Positions 41,236-49,977 of a stretch of 64,000 nt of DNA are shown piece by piece. The position numbers and the translations under genes are program-made. Below the pieces are notes generated by a model, which made no database searches, was not told where the DNA came from, and worked only from the letters and a program-made list of their open reading frames with translations. Within the stretch, counting starts at the first letter, position 1; the number at the start of each line of letters is the position of its first letter. Source of the DNA: Actinomadura macra NBRC 14102 (GTDB lineage: Bacteria; Actinomycetota; Actinomycetes; Streptosporangiales; Streptosporangiaceae); contig NZ_BCQT01000027.1 of NCBI RefSeq assembly GCF_001552215.1, positions 1-64,000 of the forward strand. Reading direction: 5' to 3'.

Positions 41236-42557
41236 GCGGCACCGCCGAGGTCCGCCAGCGCCGCCCAGGCGCGGGGGGCGTGCAGCGGGGAGAAGTGCGG
41301 GTTGAGGCGCAGTGCCGCCGACAGGTCGCGCCGCGCGTCGGCCCGCTTCCCGAGGGATCGTTCGATCATGCCGCGGTGGTACTGGAACGTGGCGTTGCGG
41401 TATCCGGTCGCGGCGGCCTCGCGGGCGTAGCGGAGCGCCTCCTCGTCGCGCCCGTTGGCATGGAGCGCCCAGGCGAGGGCGTCGGCGACGTGGACGCTGT
41501 GACGGCGCGCCCACTCGGCCTGCGCCGCGCGCAGCGCCGCCGCACGGTCGCCGTGGTCGGCGTTGAACAGCGCCGTCTCCAGGTCGGGCGTGACCCCGTT
41601 CGCCTTGGCGAGGGCGCCCCACGCGGCGGCGACCGCGTACTGCCTGGCCGCCTCGTCCCGGCGTCCGGCCGACTCGTGCAGCTCGCCGAGCCAGGTCAGC
41701 CGCGCGGGCAGCGGCGTCCGGCCGACCAGGGCCTGCTGGTCGCGCAGCGCCCCGGGCACGTCACCGGTCGCCGCGCGCACACGCGCCCGCCCGTCGAGCG
41801 CGCCAAGGTCGGTGGGGTCGGCCTGGAGCGCCGCCGCGAACTCGCGTCCGGCGGTGCGCGTGTCGCCCCGGTTCCAGGCCAGCTCACCGAGCTGTGTCCG
41901 GACGTAGGCGACGTCGCCCCGGTCGGTGGCCGAGGACGCCGCCAGCTGCAGCACGCGCCGGGCCTCGCCCGTCTGTCCGAAGAGCTCGCGGACGTAGGCG
42001 AGCCGCGTGAAGACGGGGATGCCGGGCTTGGTCGCGTCGGCGTGCTCGGCCGCCTTCCGTGCGTCCTTGTAGCGGCCCAGCTCCACTAGCGCGTCCACCC
42101 GGACCGCCAGCGCGCGCGCGCCGTAGGCGTTGATGTCCAGGGCTCGGTCGGCCTCCGCCAGCGCTGTGGGGAAGTCGTGTCTTGCCGCGGCCAGCGCGGC
42201 GAGCCCCGCGTGGGCCGTGTCGTTGTCCCGCGGGCGAAGCCCCATGGACCTGCCGAGGGCGTCCGCCGCCTTCGGGTAGTAGGACGGGTCGGCGGTGAGC
42301 CGCGCCCGTTCCACATAGGCCAGCCCCAGCGCCGCCCAGCCGGACGCGTCACGCGGCTGGTCGCGCAGGTGCCGCTGCAACCGGTCGACCGAGCCGCTCA
42401 GCGTCGCCGCGGGCGCGCGGGCGGCGCTCGCCGCGAACGAGGCGTCGGAGGTGCTCGGCGGGCGCTCCACCCGGATCGTCGCGGCGAGCGTGAAGCCGGT
42501 GATCATCGCCGCGATCAGGCCCGCCATCAGCAGGCGCCGTGCGAGTACGTGTGCCAT
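41232..42557 (-). CDS. TPR protein, membrane-anchored
   Basis: A 441-residue protein with an N-terminal signal anchor (RRLLMAGLIAAMITGFTLAA) and repeated 34-residue TPR helices over most of its length, for example GWAALGLAYVERARLTADPS, RALAVRVDALVELGRYKDAR and ALAWALHANGRDEEALRYAR. It lies between DUF4331 and the NicO transporter and overlaps the latter by four bases, so the three should be made together. Probably a scaffold for the exported DUF4331 protein or the transporter. ATG 42557 follows AAGGAT. Confidence 0.85.
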   Translation of the reverse strand: MAHVLARRLLMAGLIAAMITGFTLAATIRVERPPSTSDASFAASAARAPAATLSGSVDRLQRHLRDQPRDASGWAALGLAYVERARLTADPSYYPKAADALGRSMGLRPRDNDTAHAGLAALAAARHDFPTALAEADRALDINAYGARALAVRVDALVELGRYKDARKAAEHADATKPGIPVFTRLAYVRELFGQTGEARRVLQLAASSATDRGDVAYVRTQLGELAWNRGDTRTAGREFAAALQADPTDLGALDGRARVRAATGDVPGALRDQQALVGRTPLPARLTWLGELHESAGRRDEAARQYAVAAAWGALAKANGVTPDLETALFNADHGDRAAALRAAQAEWARRHSVHVADALAWALHANGRDEEALRYAREAAATGYRNATFQYHRGMIERSLGKRADARRDLSAALRLNPHFSPLHAPRAWAALADLGGAA

Positions 42558-42651
42558 GGAAGATCCTTCGTGCGGGCGGGGCGGCCCGACCGCGCCGGGG
42601 CAGGGGCGCGGCCGGACCGGGATCGGGTGTGGCCGATGTGCCGAGGACGGC

Positions 42652-44154
42652 TCAGAGGATGGGCCCACGGCGTCGCCGGAACCACAGGGCGCCGCCCCCG
42701 ACGAGGAACGCCGCGCCCACACCCAGGGCCAGGACGGGCACGACCGGAACGCGCTCGCCGGTCGGCTCGTTGGCCGACGCCGGCGTGGCCTTCAGGTTGG
42801 AGCTCCTCTTGCCGAGCGTCTCCCTGCGGTCACCGCGCTGTACGGCGGAGCCGGACGTCGGCAGCGCGACGTAGGGGAACGCGCTCTCCAGCTTGACGTC
42901 GTTGGCGTCCACACTGTCGCCGAGGTCGTTCTTCTTGCCGAGCAGCTCACCCTCGACGACCTGCAACGAGATGTCGATGGCGTCGTCGGTCAGCCGGCGG
43001 CCGTTGGGATATCCGGCGTTGTCGCCGTCCAGCACGCCGAGCCGTTTGGGCTTCGCGGTGGGCGGGATCGAGGTGTTGAGCCGCATCAGCTCCGCCGGCC
43101 GGACGTTCGGCGGCTGGTTGAGCTTCGGCACGCCGGTCAGGAAGACCTGCACGAGGTCGTTGCGCGGCGCGGCCGGCGCTGCGATCTTGTAGATGCCCTG
43201 GATCAGCTTCGGCAACTCCGGGTCCGTCACGTTCGGCGCGAACTGCGCGTCATGCCACGGCACCGAGGCGTTGAACTTGTCCTTGTCCTTGAGCGGGTTG
43301 ACGACCTCGTTCACCAGCGGCATCCCCAGCCTCGACACCTGCACCCAGTCGCCCGACGCGCTCTTGCGCTGCACTGCCGAGTACACGCCGACGATCGGCT
43401 GGCCCGGCTTGACCAGGGCCTTCGTCGGGATCTGCAGGGCCACCGACTGCACGTTGTAGCCGCGCAGCGTGTCGTTGCCGACCTCCTTGAGGTTCCCGCC
43501 GTACAGCAGGTCGAAGACGCGCAGGTCCAGGAAGAACGGGTCGTCGGCCTGCCCGGCGAACACCTGCGCCCCGCTCGACAGCGTCTTGACCGCCTGCTCC
43601 CGCAGCGTCCGGTAGTTGGGCATCGACGCCCGGCCGACGTTGGACGGCGCGACCGGCACGTGGGTCGCCAGCGTCCGGGTGGCGACCACCGCACCGGCCT
43701 TGCGGTGGATCAGCTTCAGGTCGTAGGTCTGCCGGAAGTTGAGGTTCGGGTCGACGAGGCTCTTCACCGGGCCGGTGTTGTAGAGGAACGTGTTCGGGTT
43801 CTGGAGGGAGTCCTTGAACTCGAACCGGTAGGTGAACTCCGGGAGCGAGTCGCCGTCGTTGTCGACGTTGATCTCGTACCGCGCGTCGTGGGCGAACTTG
43901 TAGAAGTTCGGGCCGCCGGCCGGCTCCTCGAACGGCAGGAAGTTGGCCACCAGCGTCGTCGTGTCCGGCTTGTCGGGGCTGACGAACGCGTAGACGTCGG
44001 TGTTGTCGTACTGCGGCTGCCCGGAGATGAGCGGGGCCTCGCGGTGGCTGGACGCGGTGGCGGCGCCGGGCCCGGAGCCGGCCAGGCCCGCCGCCGCGAG
44101 CGCGGCACCCGCCGTGAACAGCGCGGCGGCTTTGAGGTGGAACGATCGTGACAT
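42652..44154 (-). CDS. DUF4331 exported, tail-anchored protein
   Basis: A 500-residue protein with a signal peptide (LKAAALFTAGAALAAAGLAG), the DUF4331 opening ASSHREAPLISGQPQYDNTD followed by VYAFVSPDKPDTTTLVANFL, and a C-terminal helix with Arg tail (VLALGVGAAFLVGGGALWFR, then RRRG) that would hold it in the membrane. DUF4331 function is unknown. Gene order sigma-DUF4331-TPR-NicO suggests an envelope complex linked to metal handling. Confidence 0.87.
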   Translation of the reverse strand: MSRSFHLKAAALFTAGAALAAAGLAGSGPGAATASSHREAPLISGQPQYDNTDVYAFVSPDKPDTTTLVANFLPFEEPAGGPNFYKFAHDARYEINVDNDGDSLPEFTYRFEFKDSLQNPNTFLYNTGPVKSLVDPNLNFRQTYDLKLIHRKAGAVVATRTLATHVPVAPSNVGRASMPNYRTLREQAVKTLSSGAQVFAGQADDPFFLDLRVFDLLYGGNLKEVGNDTLRGYNVQSVALQIPTKALVKPGQPIVGVYSAVQRKSASGDWVQVSRLGMPLVNEVVNPLKDKDKFNASVPWHDAQFAPNVTDPELPKLIQGIYKIAAPAAPRNDLVQVFLTGVPKLNQPPNVRPAELMRLNTSIPPTAKPKRLGVLDGDNAGYPNGRRLTDDAIDISLQVVEGELLGKKNDLGDSVDANDVKLESAFPYVALPTSGSAVQRGDRRETLGKRSSNLKATPASANEPTGERVPVVPVLALGVGAAFLVGGGALWFRRRRGPIL

Positions 44155-44249
44155 CGTTGGGTCCTTCTCGCGAGCCAGGCGGTGCCTCGTCCGGCACCGC
44201 TGATGTCACGCCTTCGTCGCCCTCTCCGGCCGCGGATTGGGTCATGACC

Positions 44250-44266
44250 GGATGGGGACAACATCC
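44250..44266. promoter_or_regulatory. GGATG-N7-CATCC dyad upstream of the DUF4331 gene
   Basis: An inverted repeat GGATG (44250-44254) / CATCC (44262-44266) in the 150-base gap between the ECF sigma factor gene and DUF4331. It may be part of a promoter read by the neighbouring ECF factor or an operator. Pattern only. Confidence 0.3.
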
Positions 44267-44308
44267 CAACGTTTTGAGCTTTTCCGGCGTCTCAGGCGTA
44301 CTCCGCGC

Positions 44309-44875
44309 TCAGGGGAGCAGGCCCTCGCGTTCCAGGCGGCGGCCTAACTGGGCGAGGGCGCTGCGTATGCGGGACTTGGCCGTCCCCTCCGGGATCCCCA
44401 GGGCCGCGGCCACCTCCCGGTAGGTCAGCCCTCGGTAGTAGGCGAGTTCCAGAGCGTCGCGCATCGGCACGGGAAGCGACTTCAGCGACTCCTTCACCCG
44501 GCTCGCGAGCTCTCCGGCGAGCACCGCCTCGTCGGCCCCGCCCGCGGCGGGCGCGGGTTCGGGCTCGGGCAGCGGACGCCGGCGCCGGGCCTCGCGGCGC
44601 ACCCAGTCGACCGCGCGGCGGTGCGCGAGCGTCGCGATCCACCCGCGCAGCGAGCCGCGTCGGGGGTCGAAGGCCAGTGGGCGCTCCCACAGGCCGGTGA
44701 ACACCTCCTGCGTGACGTCGCGGGCCGCCTCCCGGTCGCCCGTGACCCGCCGCGCGAGCCCGTGCACCAGCGGCGCGTACAGGTCGTAGATCTCGCCGAG
44801 CGCCTGCTCGTCGCCCGCCGCGAGCCGGGCCCGCAGATCCTCGTCACCGGCGGGCGCCGGCCGGGGCGCGTCCAC
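44309..44875 (-). CDS. ECF-type RNA polymerase sigma factor
   Basis: A 188-residue ECF factor. Region 2: YAPLVHGLARRVTGDREAAR, DVTQEVFTGLWERPLAFDPR and GWIATLAHRRAVDWVRREAR. Region 4: LPVPMRDALELAYYRGLTYR, EVAAALGIPEGTAKSRIRSA. The GTG at 44875 gives a normal length but its ribosome site is weak; earlier starts are possible. It heads the DUF4331-TPR-NicO cluster in the same direction. No anti-sigma gene is adjacent, unlike SigK/RskA-type pairs. Confidence 0.88.
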   Translation of the reverse strand: MDAPRPAPAGDEDLRARLAAGDEQALGEIYDLYAPLVHGLARRVTGDREAARDVTQEVFTGLWERPLAFDPRRGSLRGWIATLAHRRAVDWVRREARRRRPLPEPEPAPAAGGADEAVLAGELASRVKESLKSLPVPMRDALELAYYRGLTYREVAAALGIPEGTAKSRIRSALAQLGRRLEREGLLP

Positions 44876-45071
44876 CGAACCACCACCCGTCCTTGACCGG
44901 CTCGCCGTGAATTGTCTCACCCGTGTGAGGGGCCGTGAATGACCTTCGTTCGGGACGGTCCAGCGTCTGAGGTGCGGCGCAGGTCCGGCGCCCGGATGGC
45001 CTTGTCCGGCCAAGCCGGTCGCCGGCGTGCCCCGCGTCCGGCGGACGCGGCGGTCCGTGCTCCGGGCAGCC

Positions 45072-45077
45072 TACGAT
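45072..45077 (+). promoter_or_regulatory. -10 of a leaderless promoter
   Basis: TACGAT ends six bases before the ATG at 45084, and no ribosome binding site is present, so the metallophosphoesterase-PPTase transcript probably starts at its initiation codon. Confidence 0.45.
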
Positions 45078-45083
45078 CATTGG

Positions 45084-45920
45084 ATGAGCGGTCTGTACGG
45101 CATCAGCGACCTGCACGTGGGATTTCCCGACAACCGCGCGTTCGTGGAGGGACTCCGGCCCGCGTCCGACGGCGACTGGCTCATCGTGGCCGGGGACGTC
45201 GGCGAGCGCTTCTCCGATGTCGAGTGGACGCTGCGGACCCTGGCCGGGCGTTTCGGCACGGTCGTCTGGGTGCCCGGCAACCACGAGCTGTGGACGACGA
45301 AGGACGATCCGGTAAGCCTGCGCGGCGAGGCACGCTACCGGCGGCTCGTCGAGATGTGCCGCGGCCTGGGCGTGCTGACGCCCGAGGACCCGTACCCGGT
45401 GTGGGAGGGCGAGGGCGGGCCGGTGACCGTCGCGCCCCTGTTCGTCCTCTACGACTACACGTTTCGGCCGGACGGCGCGTCCAACAAGGAGGAGGCCCTC
45501 AAGCTCGCGCGGGATGCCGGGATCGTGTGCACGGACGAGGTCTACCTGTACCCCGATCCGTACCCCACGCGGGACGCCTGGTGCGACGCGCGGATCGCCT
45601 ACACCGAGCGCCGGCTCAAGGAGTTGCCGTCCGGCACTAGAACGGTCCTTGTCAACCACTGGCCGCTCATCCGCGAACCCACGCGTGTCCTCTGGTATCC
45701 GGAGTTCGCCCAATGGTGCGGCAGCGAGCGCACCGCCGACTGGCACGTCCGGTTCGGCGCCGTCTCCGTCGTGTACGGGCACCTGCACATCCCGCGCACG
45801 ATCTGGGCCGACGGCGTGCCGCACGTCGAGGTCTCCGTCGGCTACCCGCGCGAATGGCGCAAGCGCGACACCGCGCCCGGAGGGCCCCGTCCCGTCCTGC
45901 TCGCGCGGGAGGACGCGTGA
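45084..45920 (+). CDS. Metallophosphoesterase
   Basis: A 278-residue calcineurin-like phosphoesterase. Metal-binding motifs in order: GISDLHVG (D-x-H), VAGDVGE (GD), VPGNHELW (GNHE), LVNHWPL (H) and YGHLHIP (GHLH). The substrate is not evident. The stop overlaps the start of the phosphopantetheinyl transferase gene (GTGA), so the two are coupled; this pairing recurs in actinomycetes and may link it to cofactor or carrier-protein turnover. ATG 45084 is chosen for the leaderless promoter and the start of homology. Confidence 0.88.
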   Translation: MSGLYGISDLHVGFPDNRAFVEGLRPASDGDWLIVAGDVGERFSDVEWTLRTLAGRFGTVVWVPGNHELWTTKDDPVSLRGEARYRRLVEMCRGLGVLTPEDPYPVWEGEGGPVTVAPLFVLYDYTFRPDGASNKEEALKLARDAGIVCTDEVYLYPDPYPTRDAWCDARIAYTERRLKELPSGTRTVLVNHWPLIREPTRVLWYPEFAQWCGSERTADWHVRFGAVSVVYGHLHIPRTIWADGVPHVEVSVGYPREWRKRDTAPGGPRPVLLAREDA

Positions 45921-46555
45921 TCGAACGGATCGTGCCGGCGGGCGTGGTCACGTCCGCCGCCTACGCCGACCCGCCCGAGGCCGTTCTGCTCCCCGAGGAG
46001 GAGCCGGCGGTCGCGCGTGCCGTCGACAAGCGCCGCCGGGAGTTCACCACGGTCCGCTGGTGCGCGCGCGAGGCGCTCGCCGGGCTGGGGATGCCGCCCG
46101 TCCCGATCACGCGGGGCGAGAAGGGCGCGCCGCGATGGCCCGAGGGCGTGGTCGGCAGCATGACGCACTGTGACGGTTACCGGGCCGCCGCCGTCGCCCG
46201 GGCCGCGGATGTCGCCGCGCTCGGGATCGACGCCGAGCCGCACGGCCCGCTGCCCGACGGCGTCCTTGACGCCATCGCCCGCGAGGAGGAGGCCCCGCTG
46301 CTGGAGGGGCTGCGCCGCGCATCCCCGGACGTGCACTGGGACCGGTTACTCTTCTGCGCCAAGGAGGCCGTCTACAAGGCGTGGTTCCCGACGGCACGCC
46401 GCTGGCTCGGCTTCGAGGACGCCTCTCTCGTCCTCGACCCGGCCGGTACGTTCACCGCGGAAATACTCGTCCCCGATGCGCCGTTCGCCGGTTTCGCCGG
46501 CCGTTGGACGACCGCCGACGGGCTGATCGCCGCCGCGATCACCGTCCCCGCCTAG
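45917..46555 (+). CDS. 4'-phosphopantetheinyl transferase (EntD/Npt type)
   Basis: A 212-residue Sfp-superfamily enzyme that moves phosphopantetheine from coenzyme A to carrier proteins of fatty-acid, polyketide and peptide synthases. Motifs: FTTVRWCAREAL, GSMTHCDGYRAAAVAR, LGIDAEPHGPLP (Asp/Glu metal ligands) and LLFCAKEAVYKAWFP (W/FxxKEA). GTG start overlaps the upstream stop. Its TAG stop shares bases with the convergent TetR stop (CTAG). No synthase genes are in the window; it may serve several systems. Confidence 0.92.
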   Translation: MIERIVPAGVVTSAAYADPPEAVLLPEEEPAVARAVDKRRREFTTVRWCAREALAGLGMPPVPITRGEKGAPRWPEGVVGSMTHCDGYRAAAVARAADVAALGIDAEPHGPLPDGVLDAIAREEEAPLLEGLRRASPDVHWDRLLFCAKEAVYKAWFPTARRWLGFEDASLVLDPAGTFTAEILVPDAPFAGFAGRWTTADGLIAAAITVPA

Positions 46556-47139
46556 CGCCCGCCGGGGTGCAGGCCGGCGGCGGCCAGCGCGAGCAGGCGG
46601 TTCGCGGTGGCGGCGTCGTCCTCGGTGGCCATCGCGATGGCGTTGGCCAGCCGGAGCACGTCGTTGAACTCGGCGCCCGCCGGGACCTCACCTGCCTTCT
46701 GCGCACGGGCGAACAACTCCTCGCCGCCGGTGCGCATCGCATGGCAGGCCGGGAAGAGTTCGGACCGCTCGTCCTTAAGCGTGACCATGACCGAGGCCGG
46801 CATCCCGCGGAACGCGGTGACCTGAGCGATGAAGGCGCGCAGCCAGGTCATCAGCGCCTCGCCCGGCTCGGGCGCCGTCAGCAGGTCGCGGGCGCGGGCG
46901 GCGAGGTCGTCGTAGACGCCGGCGAGCATGGCCTCCAGGAGGTCCTGCCGGGTGGGGAAGTGCCGGTAGAGGGTGCCGATCCCGACGCCGGCCAGCCGGG
47001 CGACGCCCTCCAGGGAGGCGTCGGCGCCGTCGCGCAGGAACATCTCCCGGGCTGCGGCGAGCAGGCGCGCGCGGTTGCGGCGGACGTCGGCGCGCTCGGG
47101 CCGGGCGGCGGGGGCCCGCGGTGTGTCGTCGGTGGTCAC
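46552..47139 (-). CDS. TetR-family regulator
   Basis: A 195-residue repressor. The HTH is RNRARLLAAAREMFLRDGAD followed by ASLEGVARLAGVGIGTLYRH and FPTRQDLLEAM, with the SBP56/TetR_C-like ligand part after it. GTG start with AAGGACCAG before it. The upstream region contains CCCCG-N7-CGGGG (47194-47210), a possible autoregulatory operator. No obvious target gene: it lies downstream of thiC, separated by a hairpin, and converges on the transferase gene. Confidence 0.88.
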   Translation of the reverse strand: MTTDDTPRAPAARPERADVRRNRARLLAAAREMFLRDGADASLEGVARLAGVGIGTLYRHFPTRQDLLEAMLAGVYDDLAARARDLLTAPEPGEALMTWLRAFIAQVTAFRGMPASVMVTLKDERSELFPACHAMRTGGEELFARAQKAGEVPAGAEFNDVLRLANAIAMATEDDAATANRLLALAAAGLHPGGR

Positions 47140-47243
47140 CTGGTCCTTCGGTCCTTCCTGGCGGGGGACGCGGACGCGTGGTTTGGAACGGTCCCCCGAT
47201 AGTAGCGGGGATGCGCCGCGATCTCCGCAGGCCGGGAAGCCGC

Positions 47244-47279
47244 AAGCCCGCCGCGGGGTCGGGCATCCGCGGCGGGCTT
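47244..47279 (-). terminator. Strong hairpin after thiC
   Basis: A perfect 13-bp inverted repeat (AAGCCCGCCGCGG / CCGCGGCGGGCTT) with a 10-base loop, 12 bases past the thiC stop. No U-tract follows, as is common for terminators in high-GC actinomycetes. Confidence 0.65.
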
Positions 47280-47290
47280 GGGACGGGCGG

Positions 47291-49024
47291 TCAGGAACCG
47301 CCAGGTGCCATCGGCAGGTAGACGCGGCCGCCGGCGGCCTTGAACTCGTCCGCCTTCTCTCGCATTCCGGCGGACAGCGCCTCGTCCGTGCCCATGCCGT
47401 GCTCGTCGGCGTACCGGCGGACGTCCTGCGTGATCTTCATGGAGCAGAAGTGCGGCCCGCACATCGAGCAGAAGTGCGCGGTCTTCGCCGGGGCCGCCGG
47501 GAGCGTCTCGTCATGGAACGCACGGGCCGTCTCCGGGTCGAGGGAGAGGTTGAACTGGTCCTCCCACCGGAAGTCGAACCGCGCCTCCGAGAGCGCGTCG
47601 TCCCATGCCTGCGCGCCGGCATGGCCCTTCGCCAGGTCGGCGGCGTGGGCAGCGATCTTGTAGGCGATCACGCCGGCCTTGACATCGTCGCGGTCCGGCA
47701 GGCCGAGGTGCTCCTTCGGCGTGACGTAGCAGAGCATCGCGGTGCCGTACCAGCCGATCATCGCCGCCCCGATCGCCGAGGTGATGTGGTCGTAGCCGGG
47801 TGCGATGTCGGTGGTCAGCGGTCCGAGCGTGTAGAACGGCGCCTCGTCGCACCATTCCCGCTGGAGGTCGACGTTCTCCTTGATCTTGTGCATGGGGACG
47901 TGCCCGGGGCCCTCGTTCATCACCTGGTTGCCGAACTCGGCGGCGATCCGCGTCAGCTCGCCCTGCGTGCGCAACTCGGCGAACTGCGCCTCGTCATTGG
48001 CGTCGGCGATCGAACCCGGCCGCAGCCCGTCGCCGAGAGACCAGGTGATGTCGTAGGCGGCGAAGATCTCGCAGAGCTCGCGGAAACGCGTGTAGAGGAA
48101 GTTCTCCTCGTGGTGCGCCAGGCACCACGCCGCCATGATCGACCCGCCCCGCGACACGATCCCGGTCTTGCGGCGCGCCGTCAGCGGCACGTACGGCAGC
48201 AGCACCCCGGCGTGGACGGTCATGTAGTCCACGCCCTGCTCGGCCTGCTCGATGACCGTGTCGCGGAAGATCTCGAACGTCAGCTCGGCGGGGTCGCCGC
48301 CGACCTTCTCCACGGCCTGGTACAGCGGAACCGTCCCGACCGGGACGGGCGAGTTCCGCAGGATCCACTCCCGCGTGGTGTGGATGTCGCGGCCCGTCGA
48401 CAGGTCCATGATCGTGTCCGCGCCCCACCGCGTCGCCCACGTCATCTTCTCCACCTCGTCCTCGATCGACGAGGCGACGGCCGAGTTGCCGATGTTCGCG
48501 TTCACCTTCACCAGGAAGTTCGAGCCGATGATCATCGGCTCGATCTCGGGATGGTTGACGTTGGCGGGCAGCACGGCCCGCCCGGCCGCGAGCTCGTCCC
48601 GGACGAACTCCGGTGCCACACCCTCGCGCAGCGCCACGAACTCCATCTCGGGCGTGATCTCCCCGCGCTGGGCGTAGGCGCGCTGGGTCACCGCCCCTCC
48701 CGATGCTCGGCGCGGCCGTCTCGGCGGGAACGCCGCCCGGTCGCGCAGCGGGTCACCGGAGCGGCGCCCGTCGTCCTCGGGCCGCACCGCCCGCCCCTCG
48801 TAGGCGACGGTGTCGCCGCGCTCGGCTATCCACGCGTCCCGCAACGCGGGCAGCCCTCGGCGCACGTCCGTCTCATGTGACGGGTCGGTGTACGGCCCCG
48901 ACGTGTCGTACAGGACGACGGCGTCGCCGTTGGTCAGCGGCACCTCCCGCATGGGCACACGCAGGTCAGGTCTCGAACCCTGGAGGAACGTCTTGCGGGC
49001 AGCGGAAACCACAGTTTCGGTCAT
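47291..49024 (-). CDS. thiC: Phosphomethylpyrimidine synthase
   Basis: A 577-residue radical-SAM-like enzyme that turns aminoimidazole ribotide into hydroxymethylpyrimidine phosphate in thiamine synthesis. Signatures: VNANIGNSAVASSIEDEVEK, GADTIMDLSTGRDIHTTREW, VMNEGPGHVPMHKIKENVDL, and the C-terminal [4Fe-4S] ligands in CSMCGPHFCSM. The length is close to the family norm. A TPP riboswitch lies immediately upstream and overlaps its ribosome-binding site. Stop followed by a strong hairpin. Confidence 0.97.
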   Translation of the reverse strand: MTETVVSAARKTFLQGSRPDLRVPMREVPLTNGDAVVLYDTSGPYTDPSHETDVRRGLPALRDAWIAERGDTVAYEGRAVRPEDDGRRSGDPLRDRAAFPPRRPRRASGGAVTQRAYAQRGEITPEMEFVALREGVAPEFVRDELAAGRAVLPANVNHPEIEPMIIGSNFLVKVNANIGNSAVASSIEDEVEKMTWATRWGADTIMDLSTGRDIHTTREWILRNSPVPVGTVPLYQAVEKVGGDPAELTFEIFRDTVIEQAEQGVDYMTVHAGVLLPYVPLTARRKTGIVSRGGSIMAAWCLAHHEENFLYTRFRELCEIFAAYDITWSLGDGLRPGSIADANDEAQFAELRTQGELTRIAAEFGNQVMNEGPGHVPMHKIKENVDLQREWCDEAPFYTLGPLTTDIAPGYDHITSAIGAAMIGWYGTAMLCYVTPKEHLGLPDRDDVKAGVIAYKIAAHAADLAKGHAGAQAWDDALSEARFDFRWEDQFNLSLDPETARAFHDETLPAAPAKTAHFCSMCGPHFCSMKITQDVRRYADEHGMGTDEALSAGMREKADEFKAAGGRVYLPMAPGGS

Positions 49025-49037
49025 ACGACTCGATCTC

Positions 49038-49123
49038 TCCCTACGCCGGCATTACCCGGTCAGGTTCCAGCGGTCAGCAGCCGTCCCAGCCGCTATCTCA
49101 GCCCGGTTCGCCGGGCCCCCGCG
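49038..49123 (-). promoter_or_regulatory. TPP riboswitch (thi-box) of thiC
   Basis: Read on the minus strand, GGGGGCCCGGCGAACCGGG is followed by CTGAGATAGCGG, then after a variable stem by GAACCTGACCGGGTAATGCC and GGCGTAGGGAGAG. CUGAGA and ACCUGA...GGGUAAUGCC..GCGUAGGGA are the invariant parts of the TPP aptamer. The GGGAGAG at its 3' edge is the likely ribosome site, about 13 bases before the ATG, so control should be mainly translational. Confidence 0.95.
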
Positions 49124-49215
49124 ATCTGTCGTGCCCGACCGTAACCCGCCGCACCCCCATTGCCGCAACCGTCGCCCATGGGGTAAGGGCCCGCCATTCC
49201 CGAAGATCTTCGAAA

Positions 49216-49749
49216 TCACAAGGCCCAGGAGTCCGGCTCGCGCGCCCGCATCAGGATTTCGTCCACCGTCTCCTGAGGCGTCTGGTCGGACGTGTCGAGC
49301 CACAGGCCGATGCGGGGCGTCTCCGTCCGTAGTCCCTTGTCGAGCAGGTCGATCGTCCACGCGTCGTAGGCGTCCTTGCCTCTGGCCTCTTCGCGGGCCG
49401 CGACCGCCTCCGGCCGCGGGGCGAGGACCACGACGAACAGTGGCCGTCCCTCGATGAGATCGGCCATCTCGGAAAGGTGCTCGCCGAGGACGACGTCCTG
49501 CGCGACCACGGTGAACCCCTCACGGAAGTAGGCGTCGCACGTGCGGGCCGTCAGCCGGTGCCGCAGGCGGAGCTGCCGAACGGCCTCATCGGACGGATCC
49601 GGAGTCATGTCCGCCCGCCCGCCCACCACCATCCGTCGGAAGACATCGCCCCGCACATGCACCGAGCGGGGGAGCCGCTCCGCGAGCACCTGCGCGACGG
49701 TCGACTTCCCGGACGCCTGGATTCCGGTGATGAGGAAGATCCCCTTCAT
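49216..49749 (-). CDS. P-loop nucleotide/small-molecule kinase (CPT-like)
   Basis: A 177-residue P-loop phosphotransferase. Walker A is GIQASGKST at residues about 9-17; HVRGDVFRRMV and VVAQDVVLGEHLSEM follow, resembling chloramphenicol phosphotransferase-like and adenylyl-sulfate-kinase-like folds. EARGKDAYDAWTIDLLD lies in the lid. Substrate unknown; an antibiotic-modifying role is possible but not shown. It stands upstream of the thiC riboswitch on the same strand. Confidence 0.78.
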   Translation of the reverse strand: MKGIFLITGIQASGKSTVAQVLAERLPRSVHVRGDVFRRMVVGGRADMTPDPSDEAVRQLRLRHRLTARTCDAYFREGFTVVAQDVVLGEHLSEMADLIEGRPLFVVVLAPRPEAVAAREEARGKDAYDAWTIDLLDKGLRTETPRIGLWLDTSDQTPQETVDEILMRAREPDSWAL

Positions 49750-49977
49750 GGGGTACCTCCCGCGATCGTGCCGAGAATCTGCTGTGGCGTGCTCCTGTTA
49801 GGGGCCGACGGTTCGCGATGCACATCGGCGACGGTACCGGTGACGAGCAGGTGCTGGCCGCGAACCCCCAGCAGATGACCAGGAGGAAGGGTGAGCCCGC
49901 CGAGCATTCCGAGGATGGCCTGCGCCCGCGGACAGGGGCGGGTGCAGGAGAGGGATCCGGTCGGGGAGGATGGGGGC

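Noticed and set aside
39790..41622. A longer start for the NicO transporter gene, 129 codons upstream
   Set aside because: That extension runs through the TPR gene in another frame; the GTG at 41235 overlaps the TPR stop as GTGA and begins a signal-like helix.
49038..49123. Cobalamin or SAM riboswitch
   Set aside because: The CUGAGA and ACCUGA-GGGUAAUGCC-GCGUAGGGA elements identify TPP unambiguously, matching thiC.
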